Shown here one piece after another: positions 43,314 through 52,784 of a stretch of 54,644 nt of DNA (positions are counted from its first letter, which is position 1; each line of letters opens with the position of its first letter). A program made the position numbers and the translations under genes. The notes under the pieces are model-generated. The model saw only the letters and a program-made list of their open reading frames with translations. It searched no databases and had not been told where the DNA came from. The stretch comes from CALXQW01 sp031553045 (lineage in GTDB: Bacteria; Verrucomicrobiota; Verrucomicrobiia; Opitutales; Intestinicryptomonadaceae): positions 1-54,644 of the forward strand of contig JAVBLZ010000020.1 in assembly GCA_031553045.1 (NCBI GenBank), given 5' to 3'.

Positions 43314-46300
43314 TCAGTTTGCTTGGCAATTCATATTTACAATAGTTGCTTCTGGCGAAATAAAATTAGACCCGTCTGCTTTGGTTCCCGATATTTGGCA
43401 TTTGAATTCATTTTCTTTGGCGCTAAGCGGCACAGAAAATTCATAAGGGTATGAAGCGCATTTAAGGCTGCCTTTTTGGGTTTTGCTTGACCACTTTAAT
43501 TCAAGCTCTTTGAACGCTTCTTCGCCGGCGTTCAGCCACACGTAAGCGTTCCAAAACTCTGGCAAAACTTGAATGGGAGCTAAATTCATGCTAAGAGATT
43601 TTCCGCAATCAATAACCTGTACACCTGCGGAAGAATCGGCAGCTTTTGGCGTGTAATTTTTATGCGTTACAACTTCTATATTCAAGCCTTCTACCATGAG
43701 GCAGATTTGACCCCTCGGTGCAATGCTCAAGGAAAGCACATTGTTGGAGAGTTTGAAAGTCTTGGGCGTATCTTGGGCAATGTCTAAGACAGATTCAAAA
43801 GTTTTTGAGCCTTTTGAAATTTGGGAAGGATTAAATGTGATTTTAAAATCTTCCTTCTGCGTTGACTGGTTTGTCAGGACAACGAAAAATTTATCCTTAG
43901 TGTGCGCTGTTATATAATTGATTTGCGGGTTGTCTATATTCACCAAGTTGCGCTTTAACCAAAGCCATGCGCCTTTTTGTCCGTAGATTTCCCCACTGTC
44001 GTGCCCGTAGATAAGATAATCAAAAAAAGCATAACCATGCTGTCTCAAAGATGGAAACTTTACTTTGGATTTTGAAATAAGTTTTGCGTCTGAAACAAGA
44101 TAGTCTATCACCCACGACAAATGTACGGGTATGTGGTGATAGTAAATAAAAGAAATGTCCGGCCCTTGAAAGGGGTATTTAGGGTTCTGCGCCAAATCTG
44201 AAAAACCCGCATAATAATAACCGGGGTAATTTGTATATCTGCCGAGTGTGGCATTGCGTGCATACATCTCAAAAGTTTTGTCGCCCGTATATTCTGCAAG
44301 GCGCAAAAACCCCGACGCCCAAGGCGCTTGAAATATCATTCTGCCGCCTTGTTCTTGAAAGGTGTAAGTGCTGGGCTGTTCAAAACCCAAGCCCACATCT
44401 GAAACTAGGCTTGCCTCCACTTGCTTTGGCTTCAAAGCGGCTTCCAGACCGTCTGGAAAGTTAAGCCTGAATTCATCAAAGCCCTTGTAGAGCTTTCTAT
44501 GACGCTTGTCTATCGGCGTGCCTTTGCCGTCGTAAATTGTTACTTTGCCCTGAGGAATTTGCGGCCACGACCAAATACCCGTCATCAAAACTCTGGCAGC
44601 TTTTACCGCCGCATCCAGAAAGCGTTTTTCTTGCGTGGTTTCATAGAGCCTTAAAAGCCCTTCCCAAGCGGTTACGTTTGTTAGCAGGAAAAATGGGCTC
44701 AAACCCATATCTTCAGTTGCGGGGGCGGTTATGCGCTCGTCAATAAATTTATCTGCAAGGCGTTTGGCTTCTTCCAAATCTGCGGGGTTTTTGAAATGCA
44801 AATAACGAGCCAGATAAATTTCAAAACTTGGGTGTCTGGATTTACCTACAGTTATCTCCTCATTCAGATTTTCGGGAAATTTTTCTTTGCTGTATGCGAT
44901 ATTGCGGAAGGCTGGCGTGAACTTGTTTGTAAGCTGCCAAATATCTGAATACACGGCGGAAGAAAACATTCTTACGGGCCCGTTCATAGAGCCTTTGGGA
45001 TACGTACCCGCACGGCTTGGTGCAGGTGAAAAATGTTCTCCGCTTCTTGACAAAATAAACTCTAAAGTTGGAAGGGCTCTTTTTTCATACATATTCATAT
45101 CTCCGCTTAACATGAAAAGAGAAAGCGGGGTAAGCGGCGTGGAGTTTGTAACACAACCCTTGCCCTCTATCTGGTATGAGCCCTTTGCTTTTTCCCACCA
45201 GCCGCCAAATTCGTCGTCCAAAAATAAATCCATCATGTTGAGGCAGGTTTCCGTGAGGGATGTTGACGAATTTTTACGATAGTCTTTAACTTCAAAAATC
45301 TCCTTGGTTACCGTGGCAAAAGAAGTCTGAACGTCGGAATTTTTTACAAGCACATTGAAAGAGAATTTTACCTCAGAACCACTTGAAAACTTTGAATATT
45401 CCGTGCCCACAACCGGACCATAGATAGACGGTTGCAGAAGTTCTCTGAAATTTTTTATATGCAAAACGTATCTGGGTTTGCATGGCGTGGGAAATTCAAA
45501 GGGGGTAACCTTCGGGTCTCCCACAATTCCTATTGTAAAGGCTTTGTCTGACTTTCCAATCTGCATGATAGAAAGCGGAGTTGGCGCATGCGTTTGCGGC
45601 AGAGAGTAAGAGGCTTTTGGAAAACGCTTTTGTTGTATAAGCATGGGCATCAAGAGTTCCTCAACTTCATCAATATTTTTTTCATCAAACAGATAGTAGC
45701 CCAAAGAGTATTGCATTTCTTTATTTGGCGTAAAAGAAAGCTTAACATTGGCGTAACAAGAGTTTTCTCCCAAGTCCCAAGACGCTTTAAGAATGCCGCT
45801 TTCAAGAGGATAAAATTCCAGCTCCAATTTTTTTTCGGAAATCTTTTTGACGGATTTTATTATGGCTTCTTCAGATTTTCCTGCGCTCCAGATGCAAAAC
45901 TTGCTGTTGGAGTTTGTGGTATAAGAGGCGTTGCCGCAATTTATTTTCACTTCCTTAATTGGAGAATTATCCCAAAGCGGAAAAAATCTTGCCTGTTTCA
46001 TTACAAGGCTGATGTCTTTATTTGCGCTGATTACCTGATAAGATTCTTTGCTGGAATTTACGGGCAAATCTACAAAGCCTTCATTTGTTTTTGCCTTGAT
46101 TTTTATTGCCGCACTATCAACGCCATTGCGCTTTGCGCTTACAAAGCGGACTTTCATAAAGTCGTTTTCAATTTCCGCAAAAACTTTTGAACTGTCAATG
46201 CTTTCGCAAGAAGACATTTTTACTTCTTCGGAATCTTTATCCACATCTAGCCTGACGATTTCCGCCAAGGGCCATCTGTGGTGGGCGTTTGTGGATATGG

Positions 46301-46775
46301 GCTTAAACGGGCTTTTGGTGGTGAGCACAATCATATCTATCCTGCCGTTGTGGAAAGTGCCGTCATCATGTATTCCCAATAATACCGTGCCCGCCTTGAG
46401 GTCGTAAGTATCTCCCTTTTCCCAAGTAAAGCCTCTCTTACCAGATACGCCAAAATAGTTTGAACTGTATTTGCCGTCAACAGACACGTTAAATTTGCGC
46501 ATACCTTGCGTTTTATCCGTAAAGTCCAAAGCCCTCACCCAAAGGGTGTATTTGCCGTCTTTTGGTATTTTAACCGCCGTTAACGCCGGCTTGGGGTTGC
46601 GCGCCTGCAATATCAAGTGCTTTCCGTTAGACGCCTCTTGAGAGCCAAAGACAATCCAGTCTCCGAGAAACTGGAAGTCTTCACATTCCACCGCTATTGT
46701 GGTGTTTGGATATGCGCTTTGCGCAAGAAAAAGTACGCAACTCAACAGGATGGATTTTGTAAAAAACTTAATCAT
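43314..46775 (-). CDS. Giant secreted protein, CBM-like N-terminus, function unknown
   Basis: Not assigned to a known family. The 1153-residue chain starts with a signal peptide (about 1-23), then a sugar-binding-like module (about 24-150) with the look of a CBM35/golvesin-type domain: GKYTLWVRALD and GRIDMIVLTT. A beta-rich section comes next (about 170-500). A helical part (about 510-900) follows whose spacing of Trp/Gly/Tyr motifs (FGGWWEKAKGSYQ, WGLLRLYE-like repeats, QGGRMIFQAPWASGFL) suggests an (alpha/alpha) toroid as in GH or polysaccharide lyase enzymes. A final beta domain closes the chain. It shares an operon with GH95, so it probably works on the same fucosylated glycan. No catalytic residue can be named. 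Confidence 0.55.
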   Translation of the reverse strand: MIKFFTKSILLSCVLFLAQSAYPNTTIAVECEDFQFLGDWIVFGSQEASNGKHLILQARNPKPALTAVKIPKDGKYTLWVRALDFTDKTQGMRKFNVSVDGKYSSNYFGVSGKRGFTWEKGDTYDLKAGTVLLGIHDDGTFHNGRIDMIVLTTKSPFKPISTNAHHRWPLAEIVRLDVDKDSEEVKMSSCESIDSSKVFAEIENDFMKVRFVSAKRNGVDSAAIKIKAKTNEGFVDLPVNSSKESYQVISANKDISLVMKQARFFPLWDNSPIKEVKINCGNASYTTNSNSKFCIWSAGKSEEAIIKSVKKISEKKLELEFYPLESGILKASWDLGENSCYANVKLSFTPNKEMQYSLGYYLFDEKNIDEVEELLMPMLIQQKRFPKASYSLPQTHAPTPLSIMQIGKSDKAFTIGIVGDPKVTPFEFPTPCKPRYVLHIKNFRELLQPSIYGPVVGTEYSKFSSGSEVKFSFNVLVKNSDVQTSFATVTKEIFEVKDYRKNSSTSLTETCLNMMDLFLDDEFGGWWEKAKGSYQIEGKGCVTNSTPLTPLSLFMLSGDMNMYEKRALPTLEFILSRSGEHFSPAPSRAGTYPKGSMNGPVRMFSSAVYSDIWQLTNKFTPAFRNIAYSKEKFPENLNEEITVGKSRHPSFEIYLARYLHFKNPADLEEAKRLADKFIDERITAPATEDMGLSPFFLLTNVTAWEGLLRLYETTQEKRFLDAAVKAARVLMTGIWSWPQIPQGKVTIYDGKGTPIDKRHRKLYKGFDEFRLNFPDGLEAALKPKQVEASLVSDVGLGFEQPSTYTFQEQGGRMIFQAPWASGFLRLAEYTGDKTFEMYARNATLGRYTNYPGYYYAGFSDLAQNPKYPFQGPDISFIYYHHIPVHLSWVIDYLVSDAKLISKSKVKFPSLRQHGYAFFDYLIYGHDSGEIYGQKGAWLWLKRNLVNIDNPQINYITAHTKDKFFVVLTNQSTQKEDFKITFNPSQISKGSKTFESVLDIAQDTPKTFKLSNNVLSLSIAPRGQICLMVEGLNIEVVTHKNYTPKAADSSAGVQVIDCGKSLSMNLAPIQVLPEFWNAYVWLNAGEEAFKELELKWSSKTQKGSLKCASYPYEFSVPLSAKENEFKCQISGTKADGSNFISPEATIVNMNCQAN

Positions 46776-46827
46776 ATAAGAAAGACATTGCTTTTTAAAC
46801 TATGTTCGATTTTTACAAAGATTGCAA

Positions 46828-46866
46828 AATAAAAAGAGGTCTTACATTTTTTTGTAAGACCTCTTT
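46828..46866 (-). terminator. Terminator of the PEP-CTERM gene
   Basis: A perfect 14-bp stem, AAAGAGGTCTTACA (46833-46846) with TGTAAGACCTCTTT (46853-46866), with six bases between. T-rich runs flank it on both strands; the PEP-CTERM gene ends 22 bases away on the minus strand. Confidence 0.88.
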
Positions 46867-46888
46867 TTTTATAGAGTGTAAGACCAAA

Positions 46889-49060
46889 TTATATCTTCTT
46901 ATTTTTACGCTTGTAGCAGACAAATGCGAGCGCCATCAACCCCAGCAATGCCGCATAGGTTGAAGGTTCAGGAATTTGCGTGAATGTAACGTATAGCCCC
47001 GAAGTAAGGTCTAGGCGCAGTTGCGCTTTAAGCATAGGGTCTGCATTTGCTGGGTTATTGAAGGCGATGTTTGTGGTGAAGTCTCCTACGATGAAGTCCA
47101 CAGTTGCATCGCTCCCCCAGCTCATGATGTTGTATTCAAAATCTTCTTCATAAGAAAAAAGTTCAAACTCTATGAGGAATTTTTGATCAGCAGCAGCTAG
47201 GGCGTCTTTCTTGAAATTTCCCGAAAGCATGATTCTGTCAATGCTGTCAAGAGCTTTACCGTCAACGCCTACATTTATTGCGCCGTCTTTCCATGTAAAA
47301 TCTGTGGCTTCAACATAACCTATTGTGCCGTTACCCAGAGTGCCGTCATGCTTGCCGTGAGCGCCAAATTTACCGCCGTTGAGGAAAACCCTGCTTATAC
47401 CCATGTGGTTTGTAGTTTTGTTATTGTTTGTGGATATAAATAGCGCACCGCTATTGATTGTAGTATCGCCACGGTAATAGACATAGCCATTGAATATCTG
47501 CGTGCCCGTACCATTTTTTACTATATTCATAGTAGCGCCCGATACCGCCGAAGCGGCAACAGCCTGGCCAAGGTCATGTATGCGGCCAGTATATGTATAT
47601 GTGCCTTCGCCAGTAAGATTTATTATGGTATCGCCTCTATTCGGCGTAGAAGAATTGCCTCCGTATGTCGTAATACGGGTATTTGTAGTTTTAGCGCCGC
47701 CGCTTATACCGCCAATATTCACGGTAACCGATTCTCCTGCTGCAATGCCTTCATCAAAACCTATTGCGCCGTTGTTTACAAGTTCGCCTTTGATTGTCAG
47801 AGAGCCGTCGCTTAAATTTACCTTTGTGTAATTTGCGCCTGTGGAGTATCTGAGCTTGCTTTCAAAATTACCGGCAACTTCAAGATTGCCTGAAACTACA
47901 AGGTTCACAACGGCAAGGCTCATAGAGTCAACATAAGTTGTATATTTTGTGAGGCCGTCCAAACTCTTGTTCGTAATCGTAATGCCTTGGTTATCTGCGG
48001 CGGTAGTGTAAGTGCCGCTGGTTTTGCCGTCGGAAGAACCTGCAATGGTGTTTGAAACAATAGATTTAATATGCGTATCCTGCCTGAGTAGCATATCTAA
48101 AGTTGAGAGGTCTGCAGAAACAAAGTCTTCAAGTTTTACGCCCAGACTTATTGTGCCTATTTCTGCGCCATAAGTGGTGGTTTCACCCACTGTTGTTGGC
48201 GTCGCTTTTGTTATAATCTGCAATATTGATTTTTTTGCTGTTGTAGAGGTTGTAACGTTTACGGTTTTCAAATCAACGTAACCATCCAAAAACTTCGATT
48301 CATCAGTATTGTTCGACTGAGTATAGCGGAATTTGCCATCATCGCCCAAGTTGAGTGCTTGATTTAGTGTTACGTTTGGGCTGGTATAGTCTGGATATTG
48401 GTCGCCAGAACGTTTTGCACCCATAATAAAGCGCATTTCAGCGCCCGCAACATTGATGATGCCGTAGTTCGTAAATTCTTTTGTAACCAAGGTGAAATAA
48501 CTGCCGCCTGTGATGTTTACAGAAGTTTTTGTAGTGTCGGCAGAGTCTCCAACTATGATAAAATCCATATACCAGTTTGCCGTATTTGCACCCAAGCCCA
48601 CAGAGCCCGACGATATTGTAACATTCTTAACATTCATGCTCATGGCGGAGCCTGTGTCTGTCTTACGGAAAGTAACGCCAGTGTTTACCGAACTTGTGAT
48701 GGAGTCTAAAGTTATGGCGCTTTTTGCAGATACAATCTGCCAATCCCCACGGGAATTTGCATTGTTGTTGTTGACGCTCTTCCAAGTGATGTCCGTGCTA
48801 TTGAGATTCATGCGCGATACATAGGTGGTGTCGCTGGTTTTATCCGCCCTATATATGTTTGCCGTGGTGTCATTAGCCCTCGGATATGCAATAATGGTGG
48901 GCGCAGGGTCTCTGCCGGGAGCATCCGCCCACATATTTGCGGTTGTGAAAGTTTGAATAGAATCAGAAGCGCCAGTGGGCAACCAATAGAAGTCGCCAGC
49001 AAAAAGAGGCGTTGCCAAAATTGCCAAAGCTGAATACAGATATTTTTTGTAAGTCTTCAT
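46889..49060 (-). CDS. PEP-CTERM surface protein with autotransporter-type repeats
   Basis: A 723-residue exported protein. A signal peptide covers about residues 1-21 (MKTYKKYLYS start). The middle is Ser/Thr/Asn/Gly-rich beta repeat material of the autotransporter-associated strand type (GTGTQIFNGYVYYRGDTTI, about residue 560). The last 28 residues are a full PEP-CTERM sorting signal: PEPSTYAALLGLMALAFV, then CYKRKNKK. In this system an exosortase removes the tail and fixes the protein at the cell surface; no exosortase gene is in this window. The start at 49060 is preceded by AGGA; the longer frame to 49183 hides the signal peptide. It may be an adhesin or extracellular matrix protein. Confidence 0.85.
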   Translation of the reverse strand: MKTYKKYLYSALAILATPLFAGDFYWLPTGASDSIQTFTTANMWADAPGRDPAPTIIAYPRANDTTANIYRADKTSDTTYVSRMNLNSTDITWKSVNNNNANSRGDWQIVSAKSAITLDSITSSVNTGVTFRKTDTGSAMSMNVKNVTISSGSVGLGANTANWYMDFIIVGDSADTTKTSVNITGGSYFTLVTKEFTNYGIINVAGAEMRFIMGAKRSGDQYPDYTSPNVTLNQALNLGDDGKFRYTQSNNTDESKFLDGYVDLKTVNVTTSTTAKKSILQIITKATPTTVGETTTYGAEIGTISLGVKLEDFVSADLSTLDMLLRQDTHIKSIVSNTIAGSSDGKTSGTYTTAADNQGITITNKSLDGLTKYTTYVDSMSLAVVNLVVSGNLEVAGNFESKLRYSTGANYTKVNLSDGSLTIKGELVNNGAIGFDEGIAAGESVTVNIGGISGGAKTTNTRITTYGGNSSTPNRGDTIINLTGEGTYTYTGRIHDLGQAVAASAVSGATMNIVKNGTGTQIFNGYVYYRGDTTINSGALFISTNNNKTTNHMGISRVFLNGGKFGAHGKHDGTLGNGTIGYVEATDFTWKDGAINVGVDGKALDSIDRIMLSGNFKKDALAAADQKFLIEFELFSYEEDFEYNIMSWGSDATVDFIVGDFTTNIAFNNPANADPMLKAQLRLDLTSGLYVTFTQIPEPSTYAALLGLMALAFVCYKRKNKKI

Positions 49061-49180
49061 AATACTTGTCCTAATAATATAGTTATGATAACGAAATTGT
49101 ACAAAAAATTTTGGAGGGCAAGCATATTTATCAAATTTCAAATTTTGATGTTCAAATATGGACAATTTTACGCATAACAA

Positions 49181-49211
49181 CAAAAATGGAGCTCATAAGT
49201 ATAAGCTCCAT
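49181..49211 (-). terminator. Terminator of the triple-barrel gene
   Basis: ATGGAGCT (49186-49193) pairs perfectly with AGCTCCAT (49204-49211); T-rich sequence follows on the minus strand (49181-49185). It lies 28 bases after the stop at 49240. Confidence 0.75.
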
Positions 49212-49239
49212 AGAATGTAAGAAAAATGTCTGTAAATAC

Positions 49240-51642
49240 TCAGTTGTGTTTTGGTGTGAGTTTAAGGTAATTTAAGCAACGCTCTATGCCTTCTATGGGT
49301 TCAACATCCTTAACTTCGTATTCTATGACATAATAGCCGTCGAAATTTTGCCTGTCAAGTTCCCTCAGCATTTCCGACATATTCAAGACACCCTTAGCGT
49401 AAATCTTGCATTCGGCCTTGATGTCATCGAAGGCTGAGGTGTCTTTAAAATGAATTTCCATAATTTTGCCTTGCAGGATTTTGAAACCTTCAACGCTGTC
49501 AATTCCGGAACGTGCCCAGTGTCCATTGTCCGGTGCGGCGAGCAAATTTGGATATTTTCCCAATATGTCTTTAATCACTGTCGGGTTGTAGTAAGCTTCT
49601 TCAGGCTTTAAATCTTTTGCGTGGTTGTGTATGCCGACTTTTATTCCGTATTTTACAGAAAGTTTATCCATGAACTCCAATTTTTCTGCGCCGGAAACCT
49701 CAGTGGCGATGGTTTTTACGCCCATGAATTTTGCAAAGCTAAAGAGATTTTCAGCATCTTCTTCATCCTTGGGAGAATTTACGCCAATGCTCAAGAGTTC
49801 GACAGAATATTTGGCGAGCATATCTTTGGCTGACTGCCATTTTTCTTTCGGCATGTGGTAGCCAAACCCAGACTTATCCTCCTTGGTGAAGCGCTGGCAG
49901 AAACCTTCACGGCCGTATGCTTCTACAGCTTTGATACCCAATTTTTGGCAAACCTGCAAAGTTTCTTCAAAAGAGAGTTTGCTTAATGAATAGGTTTGGA
50001 GCGCAACTTTGCGGGGCTGGTTGGAGAAAGCCATGCCCACAGGCTTGCTGCGCAGATATTCAACACATTGGGTTACTACGGGCATTGGATTATCGGAAAT
50101 ATGCTCATTTTCTATAATAAGATAGCCGTCAAAATTTTGCCTATCCAGTTCATCCAAAATTTCAGGGATGTTTAGCGCACCTTTGCCAAATTCCGTACAC
50201 TTGCTTTTCAAATCGCCAAATATGCTGTGGTCTTTAAAGTGTACGCCCGCAATTTTGCCGTTCAAGAGCTTTATTGAATCTATGACATCTATGCCAGAGC
50301 GTGCCCAGTGCCCCGTATCGGGCATCGCCTTCATATAGCCGTCTTCCTTGATAGTCTCCGCCAAAACGTGTGGATTATAATAAGTGTTGGATTTACTGTC
50401 GGAAGCGTGGTGATGTATTGTAGCTTCAATATTGTACGCTTTTGCAGCTTTGGATATTGCGGTAAGTTTTTCGCCCGTAACCTCTGTTGCAAATTGTGGA
50501 ATGCCGAAATAGTGCAAAAATTCCATCAAGGCTGGGGCATCTTCAGGAGTGTCTATACCGACAACGCCAAAACTTACAGGGTTGATTTTCTTTTCTTTGA
50601 AGAAGATTTTTGTTTTTTCCCACAAATCTTTTGGCAGATTTGCCGAGAATTTCTCGGGGATGTCGTTGCTGATTTTTTGCCCTGGGAAAAGTTGGACATC
50701 ATGCACACCGATTTTCCCTAGCATATCCGCCATTTCTTCAATCGTGAATTTTCTGAAAGTGTAGGCTTGCACGGCTATTTTGCGTGGCTGGCCAATTTTG
50801 ATTTTTCCTTTTTGATTTTTTTCCAGAAAGTCCAAACAACCTTTTACATAAGGCATTGGGTCTTTGGAATTTTCTCCGCTTTCCAGATACAATATACCGT
50901 CAAAGTTTTGCCTATCCAGTTCTGCAAGGATGTTTTTCATATTCAATACCCCCGTACCGTAGGCTTCCGATTTGCCTTTTTTATATACGCCAAAAGCGCT
51001 TAAATCTTTAAGATGCAGGCTGTACAATTTGCCCTCCAAAACTTTAAGCGCCGCCACTGCGTCTATGCCGGCTCTGCCCCAGTTGCCGGTGTCGGGCGAT
51101 GCGTAAACGCTTGTACCTTCAATGGCTTTGCGGACAACATAAGGGTCATAGTAATCATTGTGTTTGCCCTCGTTGTCGTGATTATGCAAAGAAACTTTTA
51201 TGTCGAAAGCCTTTGAATACTTGTCGTAAATTTTAAGAGTTTCACCCACCGCCTCGCAGGAGATTTCTTTTGCGCCGAAAAACTCCGCAAACTGAAACAT
51301 CTTTTTGATTGCCTCGTCATCCGCATATGTGCTCGTACCAAAACTCATGATTTTAAAACCTGAGTCTTCCACAAACTTCTTGATTTTTGCCCAATCTTCT
51401 TGCGGCAGGTCCGGCGAAAATTTTGCGTCTATGCCAAAGCCTACTTTTTGTCCGCCGTATGCTTGAAGATATTTTATACCGGTAGGTTTCAACATTGCCA
51501 AAGTTTCCTCAAGCGTGTTTTTGTTGAAGGTGTAGCATTGTACGCCAACCTTGTGCCCGCCAAATGCGGAGTCGTTTTCCGCCGCCGCCAAATTAAAAAC
51601 GGCAAGCATTGCGGTAAGTATTGATACGAATAACTTTTTCAT
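49240..51642 (-). CDS. Exported protein of three fused sugar-isomerase TIM barrels
   Basis: An 800-residue protein with a signal peptide (MKKLFVSILTAMLAVFNLAAA) followed by three consecutive xylose-isomerase-like (AP endonuclease 2 family) barrels of about 260 residues each. Every barrel has its own metal-site set. The His motif is HNH or HHH (LHNHDNEG, IHHHASDS, IHNHAKD). Next come PD-(T/N)-G-(N/H)-W-x-R-(S/A)-GID, the H-(L/F)-KD motif, and a last Glu after LDRQNFDG (all three copies share that block). So none is an obvious pseudo-domain. The normal family is single-domain and often cytosolic. The start at 51642 follows the signal peptide logic. It diverges from two exported sugar enzymes, suggesting a joint extracytoplasmic sugar pathway; substrate unknown. 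Confidence 0.85.
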   Translation of the reverse strand: MKKLFVSILTAMLAVFNLAAAENDSAFGGHKVGVQCYTFNKNTLEETLAMLKPTGIKYLQAYGGQKVGFGIDAKFSPDLPQEDWAKIKKFVEDSGFKIMSFGTSTYADDEAIKKMFQFAEFFGAKEISCEAVGETLKIYDKYSKAFDIKVSLHNHDNEGKHNDYYDPYVVRKAIEGTSVYASPDTGNWGRAGIDAVAALKVLEGKLYSLHLKDLSAFGVYKKGKSEAYGTGVLNMKNILAELDRQNFDGILYLESGENSKDPMPYVKGCLDFLEKNQKGKIKIGQPRKIAVQAYTFRKFTIEEMADMLGKIGVHDVQLFPGQKISNDIPEKFSANLPKDLWEKTKIFFKEKKINPVSFGVVGIDTPEDAPALMEFLHYFGIPQFATEVTGEKLTAISKAAKAYNIEATIHHHASDSKSNTYYNPHVLAETIKEDGYMKAMPDTGHWARSGIDVIDSIKLLNGKIAGVHFKDHSIFGDLKSKCTEFGKGALNIPEILDELDRQNFDGYLIIENEHISDNPMPVVTQCVEYLRSKPVGMAFSNQPRKVALQTYSLSKLSFEETLQVCQKLGIKAVEAYGREGFCQRFTKEDKSGFGYHMPKEKWQSAKDMLAKYSVELLSIGVNSPKDEEDAENLFSFAKFMGVKTIATEVSGAEKLEFMDKLSVKYGIKVGIHNHAKDLKPEEAYYNPTVIKDILGKYPNLLAAPDNGHWARSGIDSVEGFKILQGKIMEIHFKDTSAFDDIKAECKIYAKGVLNMSEMLRELDRQNFDGYYVIEYEVKDVEPIEGIERCLNYLKLTPKHN

Positions 51643-51781
51643 AGATTCCCGAATTTTCTCAGGACTGAAAAATTTTTCAAGATTTAAAAATATTGTTGAA
51701 GTAAAATTGAAAAACATTTACTTTCAAAAAATTATTTCAGGAAAGTAGTTTTAATATTATATAGAAAGATAAAGGAAAATT
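51643..51781. promoter_or_regulatory. Divergent upstream region of triple-barrel and isomerase genes
   Basis: 139 bases very rich in A and T. A good ribosome binding site, AAAGGA (51771-51776), precedes the rightward ATG. Several TATTAT/TATATA stretches could be -10 boxes, but no single promoter pair can be chosen. Confidence 0.35.
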
Positions 51782-52768
51782 ATGGATAGACGTAAATTCG
51801 CAAAAACGGCAATAATATCTTCTGTGGGGTTGGGGCTTGCTGCCAGTGCGCACGCACAACAGAAGTCTAATCCTGCCGTTGGCGTAAAAGATGAACAATA
51901 TAAACTTAACTTTGCGCCAAATTTCTCTCAATTCAAGGCAACTTTTAAAGAAGCCGGTATAAAAGACGATGATTATGAGGCAAAGCTGCAATACTTCTAC
52001 GACAAAGGTTTCAGGGCGATAGAAGACAACGGCATGCCAAACAAGCCCAAAGATGTTCAAGAAAAAATCGGCAAAAAAATGGCTGATTTGGGTATGGAAA
52101 TGGGCGTCTTTGTTGGTTTGGGTATGGAAACTGTAAAGATGAACCCAATGTGGGCGGGCTATCGCACAGACGTAACAAAGAAAGACCAAAACAGGGCGGA
52201 AGTGCGTGAGATTTTTAAGAAAAAACTGCTTGATTCTTTTGAAGTTGCAAAGCGTGTGAACGCAAAATGGTGCACGGTTGTTCCCGGTGTGGAAGACCCT
52301 TATTTGGAGCCTGAGTACCAATTTGCAAACGTCGTTGACAATCTTAAGTATTGCGCAGAACTTTGCGAAAAGCAGGGCAACGGGCTTATTATGGTGCTTG
52401 AGCCTCTTAACATAAAAAATCACCCGGCATATTTCTTAAAGCGCATTCCGCAAAGTTATGCAATTTGCAAGGCGGTAAACAGCCCATGCTGCAAAATTTT
52501 GGACGACCTTTATCACCAACAGATTACCGAGGGCAATCTGATTATGAATATAGACGCTGCTTGGGAAGAAATTGCCTACATCCAAATGGGCGACGTGCCA
52601 GGCCGCAAAGAGCCGCTTACTGGAGAAATCAATTACAAGAATGTCTTTAAGCACATACATTCAAAAGGCTTCAAGGGCGTATATGGCATGGAGCACGGGC
52701 AGATCGACGTTACTTTGGCGGGCGATGCAAAGCTTCTCAACGCTTACAGAACGGTAGATTTAGACTAA
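51782..52768 (+). CDS. Exported TIM-barrel protein, hydroxypyruvate isomerase-like
   Basis: A 328-residue protein with a twin-arginine-type leader (MDRRKFAKTAIISSVGLGLA, cut near AHA) and a sugar phosphate isomerase/epimerase-type TIM barrel. It resembles the hydroxypyruvate isomerase branch: a metal-ligand Glu in VLEPLN, Asp and His in ILDDLYHQQ, and a last Glu in GVYGMEHGQ. A Tat signal implies folding in the cytosol, with cofactor metal, before export. Its substrate is unknown, and the name describes only the fold. It is 16 bases upstream of the Gfo/Idh/MocA gene and surely co-transcribed. Confidence 0.78.
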   Translation: MDRRKFAKTAIISSVGLGLAASAHAQQKSNPAVGVKDEQYKLNFAPNFSQFKATFKEAGIKDDDYEAKLQYFYDKGFRAIEDNGMPNKPKDVQEKIGKKMADLGMEMGVFVGLGMETVKMNPMWAGYRTDVTKKDQNRAEVREIFKKKLLDSFEVAKRVNAKWCTVVPGVEDPYLEPEYQFANVVDNLKYCAELCEKQGNGLIMVLEPLNIKNHPAYFLKRIPQSYAICKAVNSPCCKILDDLYHQQITEGNLIMNIDAAWEEIAYIQMGDVPGRKEPLTGEINYKNVFKHIHSKGFKGVYGMEHGQIDVTLAGDAKLLNAYRTVDLD

Positions 52769-52784
52769 ATTAACAGGAGGAAAT

